A stretch of DNA of 64,000 nucleotides from contig CAZHZL010000002.1 in assembly GCA_964537245.1 (NCBI GenBank), positions 1 to 64,000 on the forward strand, written 5' to 3'. Within the stretch, counting starts at the first letter, position 1, and each line of letters opens with the position of its first letter. The stretch comes from UMGS1840 sp964537245 (GTDB lineage Bacteria; Bacillota; Clostridia; UMGS1840). Both the position numbers and the translations under genes were made by a program. Shown piece after piece: positions 1 through 8,904 of this stretch. The notes beneath the pieces are model-generated. The model ran no database searches. It was not told where the DNA came from and worked only from the letters and a program-made list of their open reading frames with translations.

Positions 1-864
1 CTTCAGGGTCAACATGCTGCTGGATAACAACTGCCGCCTGATTTGCTTCGATAAGTGTAAGGTTTTTGCCGCCTGTGATATTAAGAAGAACGCCTTTAGC
101 ACCGTCAATCGATGTTTCAAGAAGCGGACTTGAAATAGCCTGCAATGCTGCGTCTTCAGCTCTGTTTTCACCGCTTGCTCTTCCTGTACCCATATGAGCA
201 TAACCTGTATTTTGTATAATTGCTTTTACATCAGCAAAGTCACAGTTTATAAGACCCGGCACAACGATAACATCACTGATACCCTGAACACCCTGTCTTA
301 AAACATCATTAGCAATTTTAAACGAATCTATCAAAGATGTTGTTTTCTCTACAATACTAAGAAGCTTATCATTCGGAATAACAATAAGAGCGTCAACATT
401 TTCTTTAAGATTCTCGATACCTCTTTTTGCCGCGTTTGCTCTTCTCATACCTTCAAAAGCGAAAGGTCTTGTAACAACGCCGACTGTGAGGATTCCCATT
501 TCTTTTGCAATACCTGCAACAACAGGAGCCGCACCTGTTCCTGTACCACCGCCCATTCCGGCAGTAACGAACACCATATCTGCACCCTGAAGCTCTTTTG
601 CAATTTCTTCTTTATTTTCTTCGGCTGCTTTTTCACCAACCTCCGGATTTGCTCCGGCACCAAGTCCTTTTGTGAGTTTTTCGCCAATCTGAATTTTTAC
701 ATCAGCTTTTGAATCAGCCAAAGACATCTGGTCTGTATTAACTGCAATAAACTCAACCAGATTAAGATTATTATCTATCATACTGTTGACAGCGTTGCAT
801 CCGCCGCCACCAACACCGACAACCTTAATTGTAGCCGGCTGTATCATTCCCGGTATAGGCATTA
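1..864 (-). CDS. ftsZ: Cell division protein FtsZ, 3' end outside window
   Basis: This is the tubulin-like GTPase that polymerises into the cytokinetic Z ring at the inner face of the membrane. The 288 visible codons start MPIPGMIQPATIKVVG and contain the nucleotide-binding GGGGCNAV near residue 18 and the tubulin signature GGGTGTG at residues 104-110. The C-terminal domain end and the FtsA/SepF-binding tail lie outside the window. An AGGAGGT ribosome-binding site at 872-878 fixes the ATG at 864. It follows sbp after 130 bp and has its own promoter, so it can be expressed apart from the upstream dcw genes. No ftsA precedes it. Confidence 0.97.
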
Positions 865-915
865 TTATGTACCTCCTAATATATAATTTCAAATAAATAC
901 ACATTACTTCGTATT

Positions 916-944
916 ATTATAACACATCTGTTTTTAGATTTCAA
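916..944 (-). promoter_or_regulatory. SigA-type promoter of ftsZ
   Basis: On the minus strand TTGAAA (939-944) and a perfect TATAAT (916-921) are separated by 17 bp. The predicted start of transcription is about 45 nt upstream of the ftsZ ATG, in the otherwise gene-free 130-bp gap after sbp. Confidence 0.75.
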
Positions 945-994
945 GTGTATTTTACAAATTTTTTTACTTTTTTATTTATTTTCTTTATTTTTCT

Positions 995-1390
995 TCAATT
1001 TTCTGAGTTTTCGTCTGCAATATTCTCTTCTGCTTCAGGCGTTTCCTTCTTTTTCAATGCATAATTTGAAATAATGTGGTGTCTTATTGACGCAAAGTTA
1101 TTAAAAAGTCTTGTGCCGAATACAACAACAACAGCCAAGTACAAATCAAGGCCAAGCTTTTCACCGAAAAGTATAATAAGGCATGCCAGAAGCGCATTAC
1201 AAATAAGACCTGAAACAAATATTGCCATATTGAAGTTTTTTCTGAAGCTTGCATAAATTCCGCCGAAAACAGAATCCAATGCTGCTAAAATACTTACAGC
1301 AAGATAAATGGAATATCCCGGAGTAACTACCCAAGGAATAAAAAGTGCAACAGCAACTCCTACCGCTATTCCCAAAACAGTTAATACCAT
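995..1390 (-). CDS. sbp: Small basic family protein (DUF1290, Sbp/YlxX)
   Basis: A 131-residue integral membrane protein with about four hydrophobic segments and a charged acidic tail. Sequence style (GYSIYLAVSILAALDSVFGG; FGTRLFNNFASIRHH) and its place between the DUF881 gene and ftsZ match the sbp/ylxX family found in Gram-positive dcw clusters. Its biochemical role is not established. The ATG shares its first base region with the DUF881 stop, so the two are translationally coupled. Confidence 0.88.
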   Translation of the reverse strand: MVLTVLGIAVGVAVALFIPWVVTPGYSIYLAVSILAALDSVFGGIYASFRKNFNMAIFVSGLICNALLACLIILFGEKLGLDLYLAVVVVFGTRLFNNFASIRHHIISNYALKKKETPEAEENIADENSEN

Positions 1391-2133
1391 TATTTATTAC
1401 CTCCCTGTGAAGCTTCCGTTGGAGAAGCATATTTAAAGGAAATGGCTCCCTTATATGCCGGAACGGTAACCGAAGTTGATTTTTTTATATCAAACTCAAA
1501 GCCGTAGCTTGCAAGCTCGGAAACAACACCGCCCCTGAACAACAGTGCAGATTCAAGCGTATCGCTGTTGCCTATTGCGTTTATTATAAAAGGTGTTGCT
1601 ATTCTGACATTATTAACACTCAGAACGCTTCCCACACATCTGATTTCAGAAAGAGCAGTCAGTCTTTCACCGTTTATTGATATAGCCTCTGCACCTGCGT
1701 CGCGAAGCTCATTTACAACCAAAAGTATATCACTGTCGTGAAGGATATATATATTGTCCTGATATTCCGACTGCGAAGCAAATTTACTGTCGTTCATCTT
1801 AACGATAAGCCCTTCGCCTGTAACCTCTTTCATACCCGAAAGAATTTCAGCATTGTCAAGCTGCTGCTTCAGAAGCTTTGTTGTAGCGTTTGTATCGTTT
1901 GCGGCGTCCTTATATTTTTCAAGGTCACTCGTTACTCTTAAGTAATCGCTTAAAAGTGCTTCATTTTTCTCTTTTTCCTTCTGATATAAAGTCTGCAGCT
2001 CAGCCGATCTTAATCCGCTGATTGTTCCCTGTCCCTGATTGAGACGAACGCTTTTAAACTGCCATGTTATACAAAATGCAAGTATGCTGCATACTATGGC
2101 AATCGAAATTTTTGCTTTAATTTCAGTTTTCAT
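1390..2133 (-). CDS. DUF881 family protein (YlxW/YlxX-like division-cluster protein)
   Basis: The protein has one N-terminal membrane helix (ISIAIVCSILAFCITW), a coiled coil of about 50 residues (roughly 45-95) and the extracellular DUF881 domain. Such genes sit beside sbp in Firmicutes dcw clusters; function is unknown but an envelope or division role is inferred from position. I place the start at MKTEIKAKIS (2133): this gives an 11-bp overlap with ftsQ and removes a non-family N-terminal extension that would otherwise lie inside ftsQ. Confidence 0.85.
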   Translation of the reverse strand: MKTEIKAKISIAIVCSILAFCITWQFKSVRLNQGQGTISGLRSAELQTLYQKEKEKNEALLSDYLRVTSDLEKYKDAANDTNATTKLLKQQLDNAEILSGMKEVTGEGLIVKMNDSKFASQSEYQDNIYILHDSDILLVVNELRDAGAEAISINGERLTALSEIRCVGSVLSVNNVRIATPFIINAIGNSDTLESALLFRGGVVSELASYGFEFDIKKSTSVTVPAYKGAISFKYASPTEASQGGNK

Positions 2134-2959
2134 CTTCTGTAAACACCGCCTTATATTCTTCAACAAATTCCAGTATTCCCGTTTTACCTTCAGGAATAGA
2201 ATCATAAACCTCTTTTACAAATTTCACTCTGTAAGATAAATTTCCGCCGTTTCCAACATTACATCTTATATTACCGTCAAGATGTAAAATCATTTCCTCA
2301 TTGTCGCACGATATCTTTTCTGTAATATCCGAAATTCCAACATTTTTTATTTCACGGGCAAGAATGAGAAGATTATCAAATACTCTCTTATTTTCCGGAC
2401 CTACAACCTTTCCCACTTCAAATTCCATAATATTAATATTATCAATTTCAGGAACATCATACTTTTCCTTATTATCTGCCGTATCAAGCACCTTACCGGA
2501 CTTGTCCACCACAAGATACAATGACTGTCCGCAGGTAATCTGCGCTATGGGCTTACATTCCTTTATATTTATTATAACTCCCGAAGGGAATGTTCTTTTC
2601 ACCTCAGCCACATCAACAAAGCTTAATTTTTCAACACTGTCCTTTGCTTTTGAGCATTGGAATGTAAAAATATTTTTTGATACCGATATTCCGCTTGCGT
2701 CAATTATCCTTTCCTCTGAGAGAATACTGTTACCGTTCACAACGATATTGCTGACATTAAAAATCGGAGTAAGAAGTGCGCACGAAAACAAAAAGACAAC
2801 TAAAAACACCTTCAGGAAGATATGCTTTTTCTTAAGCTTCGCGGTTGTTCTTTTACTTTTAAGCTCATGGTATGAATAAAAATCACTTTCATAACCGTAG
2901 TCAATATTATCATTCTCAGTTTCCGCAATTTCATTCAGAATCTGATTTTCTGTTTCCAT
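2123..2959 (-). CDS. ftsQ: Cell division protein FtsQ/DivIB
   Basis: A bitopic division protein that bridges the FtsL partner and the septal synthase. A cytoplasmic acidic and basic N-terminus of about 45 residues is followed by one membrane helix (FLKVFLVVFLFSCALLTP) and a POTRA domain beginning NVSNIVVNGNSILSEERI, then the FtsQ/DivIB beta domain. Two ATGs lie close together; GGAGG ends 8 nt before the second, so 2959 is preferred to 2965. It is the last classical division gene before the DUF881-sbp pair. Confidence 0.9.
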   Translation of the reverse strand: METENQILNEIAETENDNIDYGYESDFYSYHELKSKRTTAKLKKKHIFLKVFLVVFLFSCALLTPIFNVSNIVVNGNSILSEERIIDASGISVSKNIFTFQCSKAKDSVEKLSFVDVAEVKRTFPSGVIINIKECKPIAQITCGQSLYLVVDKSGKVLDTADNKEKYDVPEIDNINIMEFEVGKVVGPENKRVFDNLLILAREIKNVGISDITEKISCDNEEMILHLDGNIRCNVGNGGNLSYRVKFVKEVYDSIPEGKTGILEFVEEYKAVFTEDEN

Positions 2960-3005
2960 TTTCATATCCTCCTTTCACGGTATGATTGTTCAGAAGCCGA
3001 AGCTT

Positions 3006-4256
3006 CTAAACAATCTTTATATCTGCACCCAGCTGTTCAAGCTTCGGTACTATATTTTCATAGCCTCTTATTATATGGTGCGAATCCTCAACCATAACCT
3101 GTTCTTTTATTCCAAGCGCCGCAACTATCAAAGCCGCACCTGCTCTCAAATCCCCGGCAACAACATTGCCGCCGTACATTTCATCTATGTTTCCTTTTAT
3201 TTTAAGCGTATTTCCGAAAACATTTATATTAGCGCCGAGTTTTCTTAATTCCGGCACATGATTAAATCTTTTTTCAAAAATATTTTCTGCTATAAGACTT
3301 GTGCCTTTTGAGTTTATGAGGCATGCTGTCAATACAGGCTGCGCGTCTGTCGGAAAGCCCGGATACGGTGCTGTTGAAATCATATCTGTTGCTTTCAGCC
3401 TTCCGGGAGCAATTATTGTAAGCTCATCTTTTTTTATAAGCACCTTACAGCCGATTGACTCAAATGCTGAAACTGTACTTTTTATATCGTCAACAGGAGC
3501 ATTTTTTAATGTGATTGTGCTTCCTGTAACCGCCGCTGCCGCCATATAGGTTGCTGTCTCTATTCTGTCCGATATCACTGTATATTCACAGTCACGGAAA
3601 TTTTTATCTTTCTTTATAATTATACAGTCTGTTCCTGCACCTGCAATCTCTGCGCCTGCACGGTTTAAAAAAGCCGCCAGACTCTTTATTTCGGGTTCAG
3701 ACGCCGCATTTCTGATTATTACATCTCCATCTGCCGCCAACGATGCCAGAATTATGTTTTCCGTTGCGCCGATACTCGGAAACGGAAGAACATATTCGCC
3801 ACCCTTGAGTCTATTGTATTTAAAATCGAGGCTCCCCTCGTTTTCAACGATTTCAGCACCCATCTTCTTTAAAATATCCACATGAATATCAATAGGGCGT
3901 TTGCCAAGCTCACAGCCTCCGGGATAAGGCAAATTTCCTTCTCCTTTATCGGCAATAAACGCACCTAAAAAGATAACAGACGAACGAAGCGCGCGCATAA
4001 GCTCTTCGGGAACATCCTTAACGCAGCTGTCTTTTGCATCGACAACAAGCGTTCCTTTATCATAGCAGACATTACAACCGAGATGTTGTAAAATCCGTAT
4101 TGTTGAGGCGACATCACTTAATTTCGGACAATTATGTATAACACTTCTTTTCTTAGTTACTATTGTTGAAGCAAGAATCGGCAAAACTGCATTTTTTGAG
4201 CCGGAAATATTCACACTTCCCCTGAGCTTTTTGCCACCGTTTATTACATATTTCAT
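3006..4256 (-). CDS. murA: UDP-N-acetylglucosamine 1-carboxyvinyltransferase MurA
   Basis: MurA catalyses the first committed step of peptidoglycan precursor synthesis, transferring enolpyruvate from PEP to UDP-GlcNAc in the cytoplasm. The 416-residue protein has the expected EPSP-synthase-like double fold. The fosfomycin-target cysteine is Cys115 in the loop PGGCELGKRPIDIH, and the Lys-Asn pair is in SGSKNAVLP near residue 21. A GTG four codons upstream abuts GGAAGG with no spacing, so the ATG of MKYVINGG is preferred. Finding murA between murG and ftsQ, where many Firmicutes carry murB, is unusual. Confidence 0.95.
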   Translation of the reverse strand: MKYVINGGKKLRGSVNISGSKNAVLPILASTIVTKKRSVIHNCPKLSDVASTIRILQHLGCNVCYDKGTLVVDAKDSCVKDVPEELMRALRSSVIFLGAFIADKGEGNLPYPGGCELGKRPIDIHVDILKKMGAEIVENEGSLDFKYNRLKGGEYVLPFPSIGATENIILASLAADGDVIIRNAASEPEIKSLAAFLNRAGAEIAGAGTDCIIIKKDKNFRDCEYTVISDRIETATYMAAAAVTGSTITLKNAPVDDIKSTVSAFESIGCKVLIKKDELTIIAPGRLKATDMISTAPYPGFPTDAQPVLTACLINSKGTSLIAENIFEKRFNHVPELRKLGANINVFGNTLKIKGNIDEMYGGNVVAGDLRAGAALIVAALGIKEQVMVEDSHHIIRGYENIVPKLEQLGADIKIV

Positions 4257-4324
4257 ATAACAACTCACCTTCCGTAAAAAAACATTTTTCTGTATTGCTA
4301 TTATATGAAATCAATAAAAAAGTG

Positions 4325-5416
4325 TTACTGTACTATCTGCCTCAAGGCTTCAAAAACTCTTTTGTCACCATCAAGCACACACAAAGAAGAAATTTTTTCT
4401 TCCATTTTTTTGAGCTTATCCTCGTTTTTTGCAAGGTCTAAAATTATATCACAGAAGCCTTCGTTTGAAAGCTCGCTCTCCTTTATAAGAATACCTCCGC
4501 CTATATCGGCTATCACCTTTGCATTTTTAGTCTGATGGTCAGCCGTTACATTCGGTGACGGTATAAGAATACACGGTTTTTTTGCAGCACATAACTCACT
4601 TACAGTCATAGCACCCGCACGCGTAACCGCAACATCGCAAGCTGTAAGAAGCGTCGGCATATCGTCTATGTATTCACTTATTGTAATATTTTTACTTGTG
4701 CATTTTATGTTTTTTACAAAATCCTGATAGTATCTTTTTCCTGTACCAACATATAAAATTATATTATCATTATCCTGAACTTTATTTATAAGCGCCATAA
4801 ACGCTTCATTCATTTTCTCGGCGCCCAGACTTCCGCCAAAGCAGAGTATTACCTTTTTATCATCAGAAATCCCCAGTTCTCTTCTTGCAGAAGCTTTGTC
4901 TAGCGTCAAAAACTCTTTTCTGACAGGGTTTCCTGTTACAACGCTTCTTTCGGGATATTTAAGAAATTTTTTTGCTTCGGAAAATGCAAGACAGTATTTT
5001 TTTGCGTCCTTTGACAAAAGCTTTGTTGTAAGTCCGGGAAAAGCATTTTGCTCTGTTATTATAAAAGGCGCTTTAACCCTTTTTACAGCTTCCATCGCCA
5101 TAAAGCTTATATATCCGCCGCAGGAAATTCCCACATCAGGCTTGAACTCTTTTGTTATTTTAAGGATTTCTCTGTACGCTTTGTAATCCTCATAGAGTAT
5201 TTTTACATTATTAAATAAATTTTTTCTGTCAAGTCCCTTAGATGTATGAAGGCTATACGGAAGTCCGCTTTCTTTGTACAAGCGTTCTTCAAGATTTCCT
5301 TTTGAAGCTATAAAAAGTATTTCGTTTTTCTCATCTTTTTCTGAAATATATTTTCCTATCGCTATTGCCGGATTTATATGGCCGCCGGTGCCGCCTGCTG
5401 AAATCAGAACCTTCAA
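4325..5416 (-). CDS. murG: Undecaprenyldiphospho-muramoylpentapeptide N-acetylglucosaminyltransferase MurG
   Basis: MurG transfers GlcNAc from UDP-GlcNAc to lipid I to make lipid II at the inner membrane face. At 363 residues it has normal length. The N-terminal glycine loop SAGGTGGHINPAIAIG and the C-terminal UDP-GlcNAc site (CFGGSLGAEKMNEAF; TRAGAMTVSELCAAKKPCI; HQTKNA) are intact. It lies 21 bp downstream of ftsW and about 70 bp upstream of murA. Confidence 0.97.
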   Translation of the reverse strand: MKVLISAGGTGGHINPAIAIGKYISEKDEKNEILFIASKGNLEERLYKESGLPYSLHTSKGLDRKNLFNNVKILYEDYKAYREILKITKEFKPDVGISCGGYISFMAMEAVKRVKAPFIITEQNAFPGLTTKLLSKDAKKYCLAFSEAKKFLKYPERSVVTGNPVRKEFLTLDKASARRELGISDDKKVILCFGGSLGAEKMNEAFMALINKVQDNDNIILYVGTGKRYYQDFVKNIKCTSKNITISEYIDDMPTLLTACDVAVTRAGAMTVSELCAAKKPCILIPSPNVTADHQTKNAKVIADIGGGILIKESELSNEGFCDIILDLAKNEDKLKKMEEKISSLCVLDGDKRVFEALRQIVQ

Positions 5417-5437
5417 AGTTCCACATTCCTCTCTTTT

Positions 5438-6556
5438 TTATTCTATAATTACCTTCGGTTGTCGCGAAATATTAAGTATCATTCCCATCGACATCATCTG
5501 AAATACAAAGGAGCTTCCTCCTGCCGAGAAAAACGGCAAAGGAATACCTGTTGCCGGAACAGAAGAGGTAGCAACCGCTATATTGAGCAATGTCTGAACT
5601 GCAACAATTGACAAAAGTCCAAAGGTAAGTATCATCGAATATTTATCGGGCGCATTGAGCGCTATTTTTGTTCCCTTCCATAAAAGTGCAACAAACAAGG
5701 CTATAACAAGAAGTGCTCCCACAAATCCAAGCTCTTCACAGATAATAGAAAAAATGAAGTCGTTCTGCGGTTCGGGAATATACAGATATTTCTGACGGCT
5801 TCTTCCGAGTCCTAAGCCTGTTGCACCTCCGCTTCCTATTGCATAAAGCGACTGAACAACCTGCCATCCCGAATCCTGTTTATACTTAAACGGATCGAGA
5901 AAAGAAATAACTCTTTCAAGTCTGTAGGGCTCTATGGCTACAAAAACCGTTCCAAGCACACCTGCCGCCGCAACGGCTATTGCAAAAATTCGCATCGGTA
6001 TACCCGCAACTATCATCATAATGCCAATAGATGCGCAAATAATGATTATAGCTGAAAAATGCGGCTGGAATATAAGAAATATACCTACAAAGAGGAATAT
6101 AAGACCGCATGAAACGATGTAGGGCATGGTTTTTCGCCAGTTAGTATCCATCATTTTTGACAGTACATAGGCACACATTATAACAATGGCAATCTTCGCA
6201 AGCTCGGACGGCTGCATTGAAAAGGGTCCTATTCTTATCCATCTCTTAGCACCGTTTATCGTCGCTCCGGCAACTGCAACAATCAGAAGCAGAAACACGG
6301 AAAAAGCATATATCAGCATTCTCATTTTCTTTATAAATCTATAATCTATAAGCGATGTAACAAAAAGCGTTGCAACTCCAAGAACAGCCCATATGAGCTG
6401 ATTTCTGAAAAAATATGTACTGTCATTTTTAACATAAAATGCATTCGGAGACGACGCGCTGTACACCATAATAAGACCGTAGGCTGTAAGCATAAGCACT
6501 ATGGCAAGAAAACCCTTATCCATTTCTCCTAAATTCGCTCTGAGTTTACGAAACAC
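5438..6556 (-). CDS. ftsW: SEDS glycosyltransferase FtsW/SpoVE
   Basis: A polytopic SEDS-family peptidoglycan polymerase that works with a class B PBP at the septum. The 372-residue protein has about ten hydrophobic segments, the family signature GIPLPFFSAGGSS near the C-terminus and GATGLGLGRSRQK in the large extracellular loop. Position between mraY and murG, with ftsI/spoVD upstream, supports FtsW or the sporulation paralogue SpoVE; the sequence alone does not separate them. In many clusters murD stands just upstream, but here mraY is adjacent. Confidence 0.93.
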   Translation of the reverse strand: MFRKLRANLGEMDKGFLAIVLMLTAYGLIMVYSASSPNAFYVKNDSTYFFRNQLIWAVLGVATLFVTSLIDYRFIKKMRMLIYAFSVFLLLIVAVAGATINGAKRWIRIGPFSMQPSELAKIAIVIMCAYVLSKMMDTNWRKTMPYIVSCGLIFLFVGIFLIFQPHFSAIIIICASIGIMMIVAGIPMRIFAIAVAAAGVLGTVFVAIEPYRLERVISFLDPFKYKQDSGWQVVQSLYAIGSGGATGLGLGRSRQKYLYIPEPQNDFIFSIICEELGFVGALLVIALFVALLWKGTKIALNAPDKYSMILTFGLLSIVAVQTLLNIAVATSSVPATGIPLPFFSAGGSSFVFQMMSMGMILNISRQPKVIIE

Positions 6557-6580
6557 TTCTTTTCCTCATTTCATTATTTA

Positions 6581-7543
6581 TTATACAAAAGACAAAAATG
6601 CAATCACAGCCGCTATAACCGTAACAGCGCTGAGAGTAATAACTATCTTGTTTTCGCTGTAGCCTTCCATTTCCATATGATGATGAAAAGGCGCCATTTT
6701 AAAGAGTCTTTTTCCGTTTGTGAGCTTGAAATATCCAACCTGAAGCATAACAGATACTGCCTCTAAAAGATAAACAATTCCGACAATAACAATAATAAGC
6801 GGGTCGTTATTTAAAATAGCAAGCGCCACAACCGCACCGCCTAAATAAAGCGAGCCCGTATCACCCATAAAAACCTTCGCAGGATGTAGATTGTAAACTA
6901 AAAAACCGCACAACGCTCCGCATAAGGAGGCGCTGTATACACTCAAGCCGGCTTCTCTGAATACAAGCCCCATAAGAACAAAAAACAATGATACAAATAC
7001 GGTCACTGTTCCTGCAAGACCGTCAATTCCGTCAGTTAAATTAACGCTGTTTATAAAGCCTATCATCATAAACACAAGAAAAATACTGATGAAATATCCC
7101 ATTTCAATGCTGATTGATGTGAAAGGAATATGAAGAGATGTTCTGACAACGCCAAGCTCAATTCCCGCTATACAAAACGAAACTGTCACAACAAGCATCA
7201 TTATTATTTTCCCAATAGGAGACAAACCGAGATTTCTTTTTTTAACAACCTTTATATAATCATCAACAAAGCCTATACCACCGCACAAAAGTGCAAAGAC
7301 AACAGCGAATATCCCTTTTAAGTCTCTTATGAAAATAAGACTCGCAACAGTCGCTGCAATTATGAAAATAAATCCTCCCATTGTAGGAGTTCCCGATTTG
7401 CCCTCGTGCCATTTCGGTCCTATTTCCAATATTTTCTGCCCGAATTTAAGCTTTTTTAATACAGGAATTGCTATCGGACCAATAATAAAGCTTATCACAA
7501 AGCCGATAATTGCACATATTACTGCCTGAAATGTTGCGTTCAT
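6581..7543 (-). CDS. mraY: Phospho-N-acetylmuramoyl-pentapeptide-transferase MraY
   Basis: MraY moves phospho-MurNAc-pentapeptide to undecaprenyl phosphate, forming lipid I. The 320-residue, ten-helix protein carries the catalytic aspartates in FVDDYIKVVKKRN, NSVNLTDGIDGLAG and FMGDTGSLYLGG, and the histidine cluster PFHHHMEMEGYSE. The start codon abuts the murF stop, indicating translational coupling. Confidence 0.97.
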   Translation of the reverse strand: MNATFQAVICAIIGFVISFIIGPIAIPVLKKLKFGQKILEIGPKWHEGKSGTPTMGGFIFIIAATVASLIFIRDLKGIFAVVFALLCGGIGFVDDYIKVVKKRNLGLSPIGKIIMMLVVTVSFCIAGIELGVVRTSLHIPFTSISIEMGYFISIFLVFMMIGFINSVNLTDGIDGLAGTVTVFVSLFFVLMGLVFREAGLSVYSASLCGALCGFLVYNLHPAKVFMGDTGSLYLGGAVVALAILNNDPLIIVIVGIVYLLEAVSVMLQVGYFKLTNGKRLFKMAPFHHHMEMEGYSENKIVITLSAVTVIAAVIAFLSFV

Positions 7544-8904
7544 TATTTTTCACTCCCGTCCTTGATTTTTTCAAATATTTCCTCAAATTTATAGGCACGC
7601 GACGCCTTTATCAAAATACAGTCACCGTCTTTGAAAAGACTGTCTATTCTTTCAAAAAGTTCCTCTTTTGTATTAAATTGAAGTATTTTTTCTTCCGAAA
7701 AACCTGCATTTATTGCACCTTTTGCGATGTAGCTGCTGTTTTCATCACAGCAAATCAGCAAATCAACATCATTTTCACAAACAGCCTCACCGACTTTTCC
7801 CAGAATTTCTTCGAGATAATTGCCAAGCTCGCCTATTGCACCCAATATCGCTATTTTTCTGTCTGCCTTTTTGTTTTTAAGAACACCGAGCGCTGCTCTC
7901 ATCGAATCCAAAGAAGCATTATAACAGTCAAGTATAATATCCAGATTTCCGATTTTATACATTTCCTGTCTTAAGCCGACATTCTTAAATTTATCAAATC
8001 CACGCTGAATTGCTTCTCTGTCAGCTCCAAGAAGCTTTCCGACAGTAGCTGCACAGCACGCGTTTTTTATGTTATGTATGCCGCTTATATTAACTGTATA
8101 TTCCTCATTATCAAATAAAAATACACATTTCTCATCACTTTCCATTACTTTAACAGGATAATCTCCGTTTTCAATACCGAAATAAACTGTTTTATTTGAA
8201 AGCTTATCTTTAAGCGGATAAAGAAGCTTATCGTCACCCGACAAAACAAGAATACCTTCTTTATCCATACCGTCTGTAATTTCAAGCTTTGCTTTTAAAA
8301 TATTTTCCTGAGTTTTCAAATGCTCAATGTGAGACATGCCTATCATTGTTATAACGCTGATATCGGGGTGTGCAATTTTTGAAAGATAGGAAATCTCGCC
8401 CAAATCGCTCATTCCCATTTCCAATACCGCATATTTTTCATCACCGTCCATAGAAAGAACAGTCAGCGGAAGTCCGATATCGTTATTGAAGTTTTTTAAA
8501 GTGACAAGGGTTTTTCCAAGCTCTGAAACAACACTCGCAACAAGCTGTCTTGTAGTGGTTTTTCCTACGCTTCCTGTAACTCCGATAACCTTAGCGCCGC
8601 TTTTTTTCAATACATAGCCGGCAAGCTCACCAAGCGCTTTTTTTGTATCTTCAACAAAAATTGCAAAACCGGCATCATCACAGGCTTTTTCTCTATTATG
8701 AGTAAAATACCCTTCTGCGCCGTTTGAAACAGCGTTCGTTATAAAATCGTGTCCGTCAAAATTTTCTCCCTTTATAGGAATAAAAAGCTTTGCGGAAAGA
8801 TTTTCTCTTGAATCGGTGGAGACTCCGCAAACAACGCTGTTTTTATCGCCGTAAATCAGCGTTCCTTTTGTAGCGTTAATAATCTCACTTACTGTAAGCC
8901 GCAT
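7543..8904 (-). CDS. murF: UDP-MurNAc-tripeptide--D-Ala-D-Ala ligase MurF
   Basis: MurF adds D-Ala-D-Ala to the UDP-MurNAc-tripeptide in the cytoplasm. The 453-residue protein has the Mur-ligase three-domain layout: an N-terminal substrate domain (VSTDSRENL), the ATP loop VTGSVGKTTTRQLV near residue 110 and the C-terminal ligase domain with DCYNASLDSMRAAL. It overlaps the end of murE by 16 bp, so the two ligases are coupled. Confidence 0.95.
   Translation of the reverse strand: MRLTVSEIINATKGTLIYGDKNSVVCGVSTDSRENLSAKLFIPIKGENFDGHDFITNAVSNGAEGYFTHNREKACDDAGFAIFVEDTKKALGELAGYVLKKSGAKVIGVTGSVGKTTTRQLVASVVSELGKTLVTLKNFNNDIGLPLTVLSMDGDEKYAVLEMGMSDLGEISYLSKIAHPDISVITMIGMSHIEHLKTQENILKAKLEITDGMDKEGILVLSGDDKLLYPLKDKLSNKTVYFGIENGDYPVKVMESDEKCVFLFDNEEYTVNISGIHNIKNACCAATVGKLLGADREAIQRGFDKFKNVGLRQEMYKIGNLDIILDCYNASLDSMRAALGVLKNKKADRKIAILGAIGELGNYLEEILGKVGEAVCENDVDLLICCDENSSYIAKGAINAGFSEEKILQFNTKEELFERIDSLFKDGDCILIKASRAYKFEEIFEKIKDGSEK

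Noticed and set aside
2301..2879. 192-codon open frame opposite ftsQ
   Set aside because: Antisense shadow caused by codon bias of ftsQ; no independent support.
7510..7974. 154-codon open frame on the plus strand opposite murF
   Set aside because: Antisense shadow of murF/mraY; low-complexity Phe/Tyr-rich translation and no ribosome-binding site.
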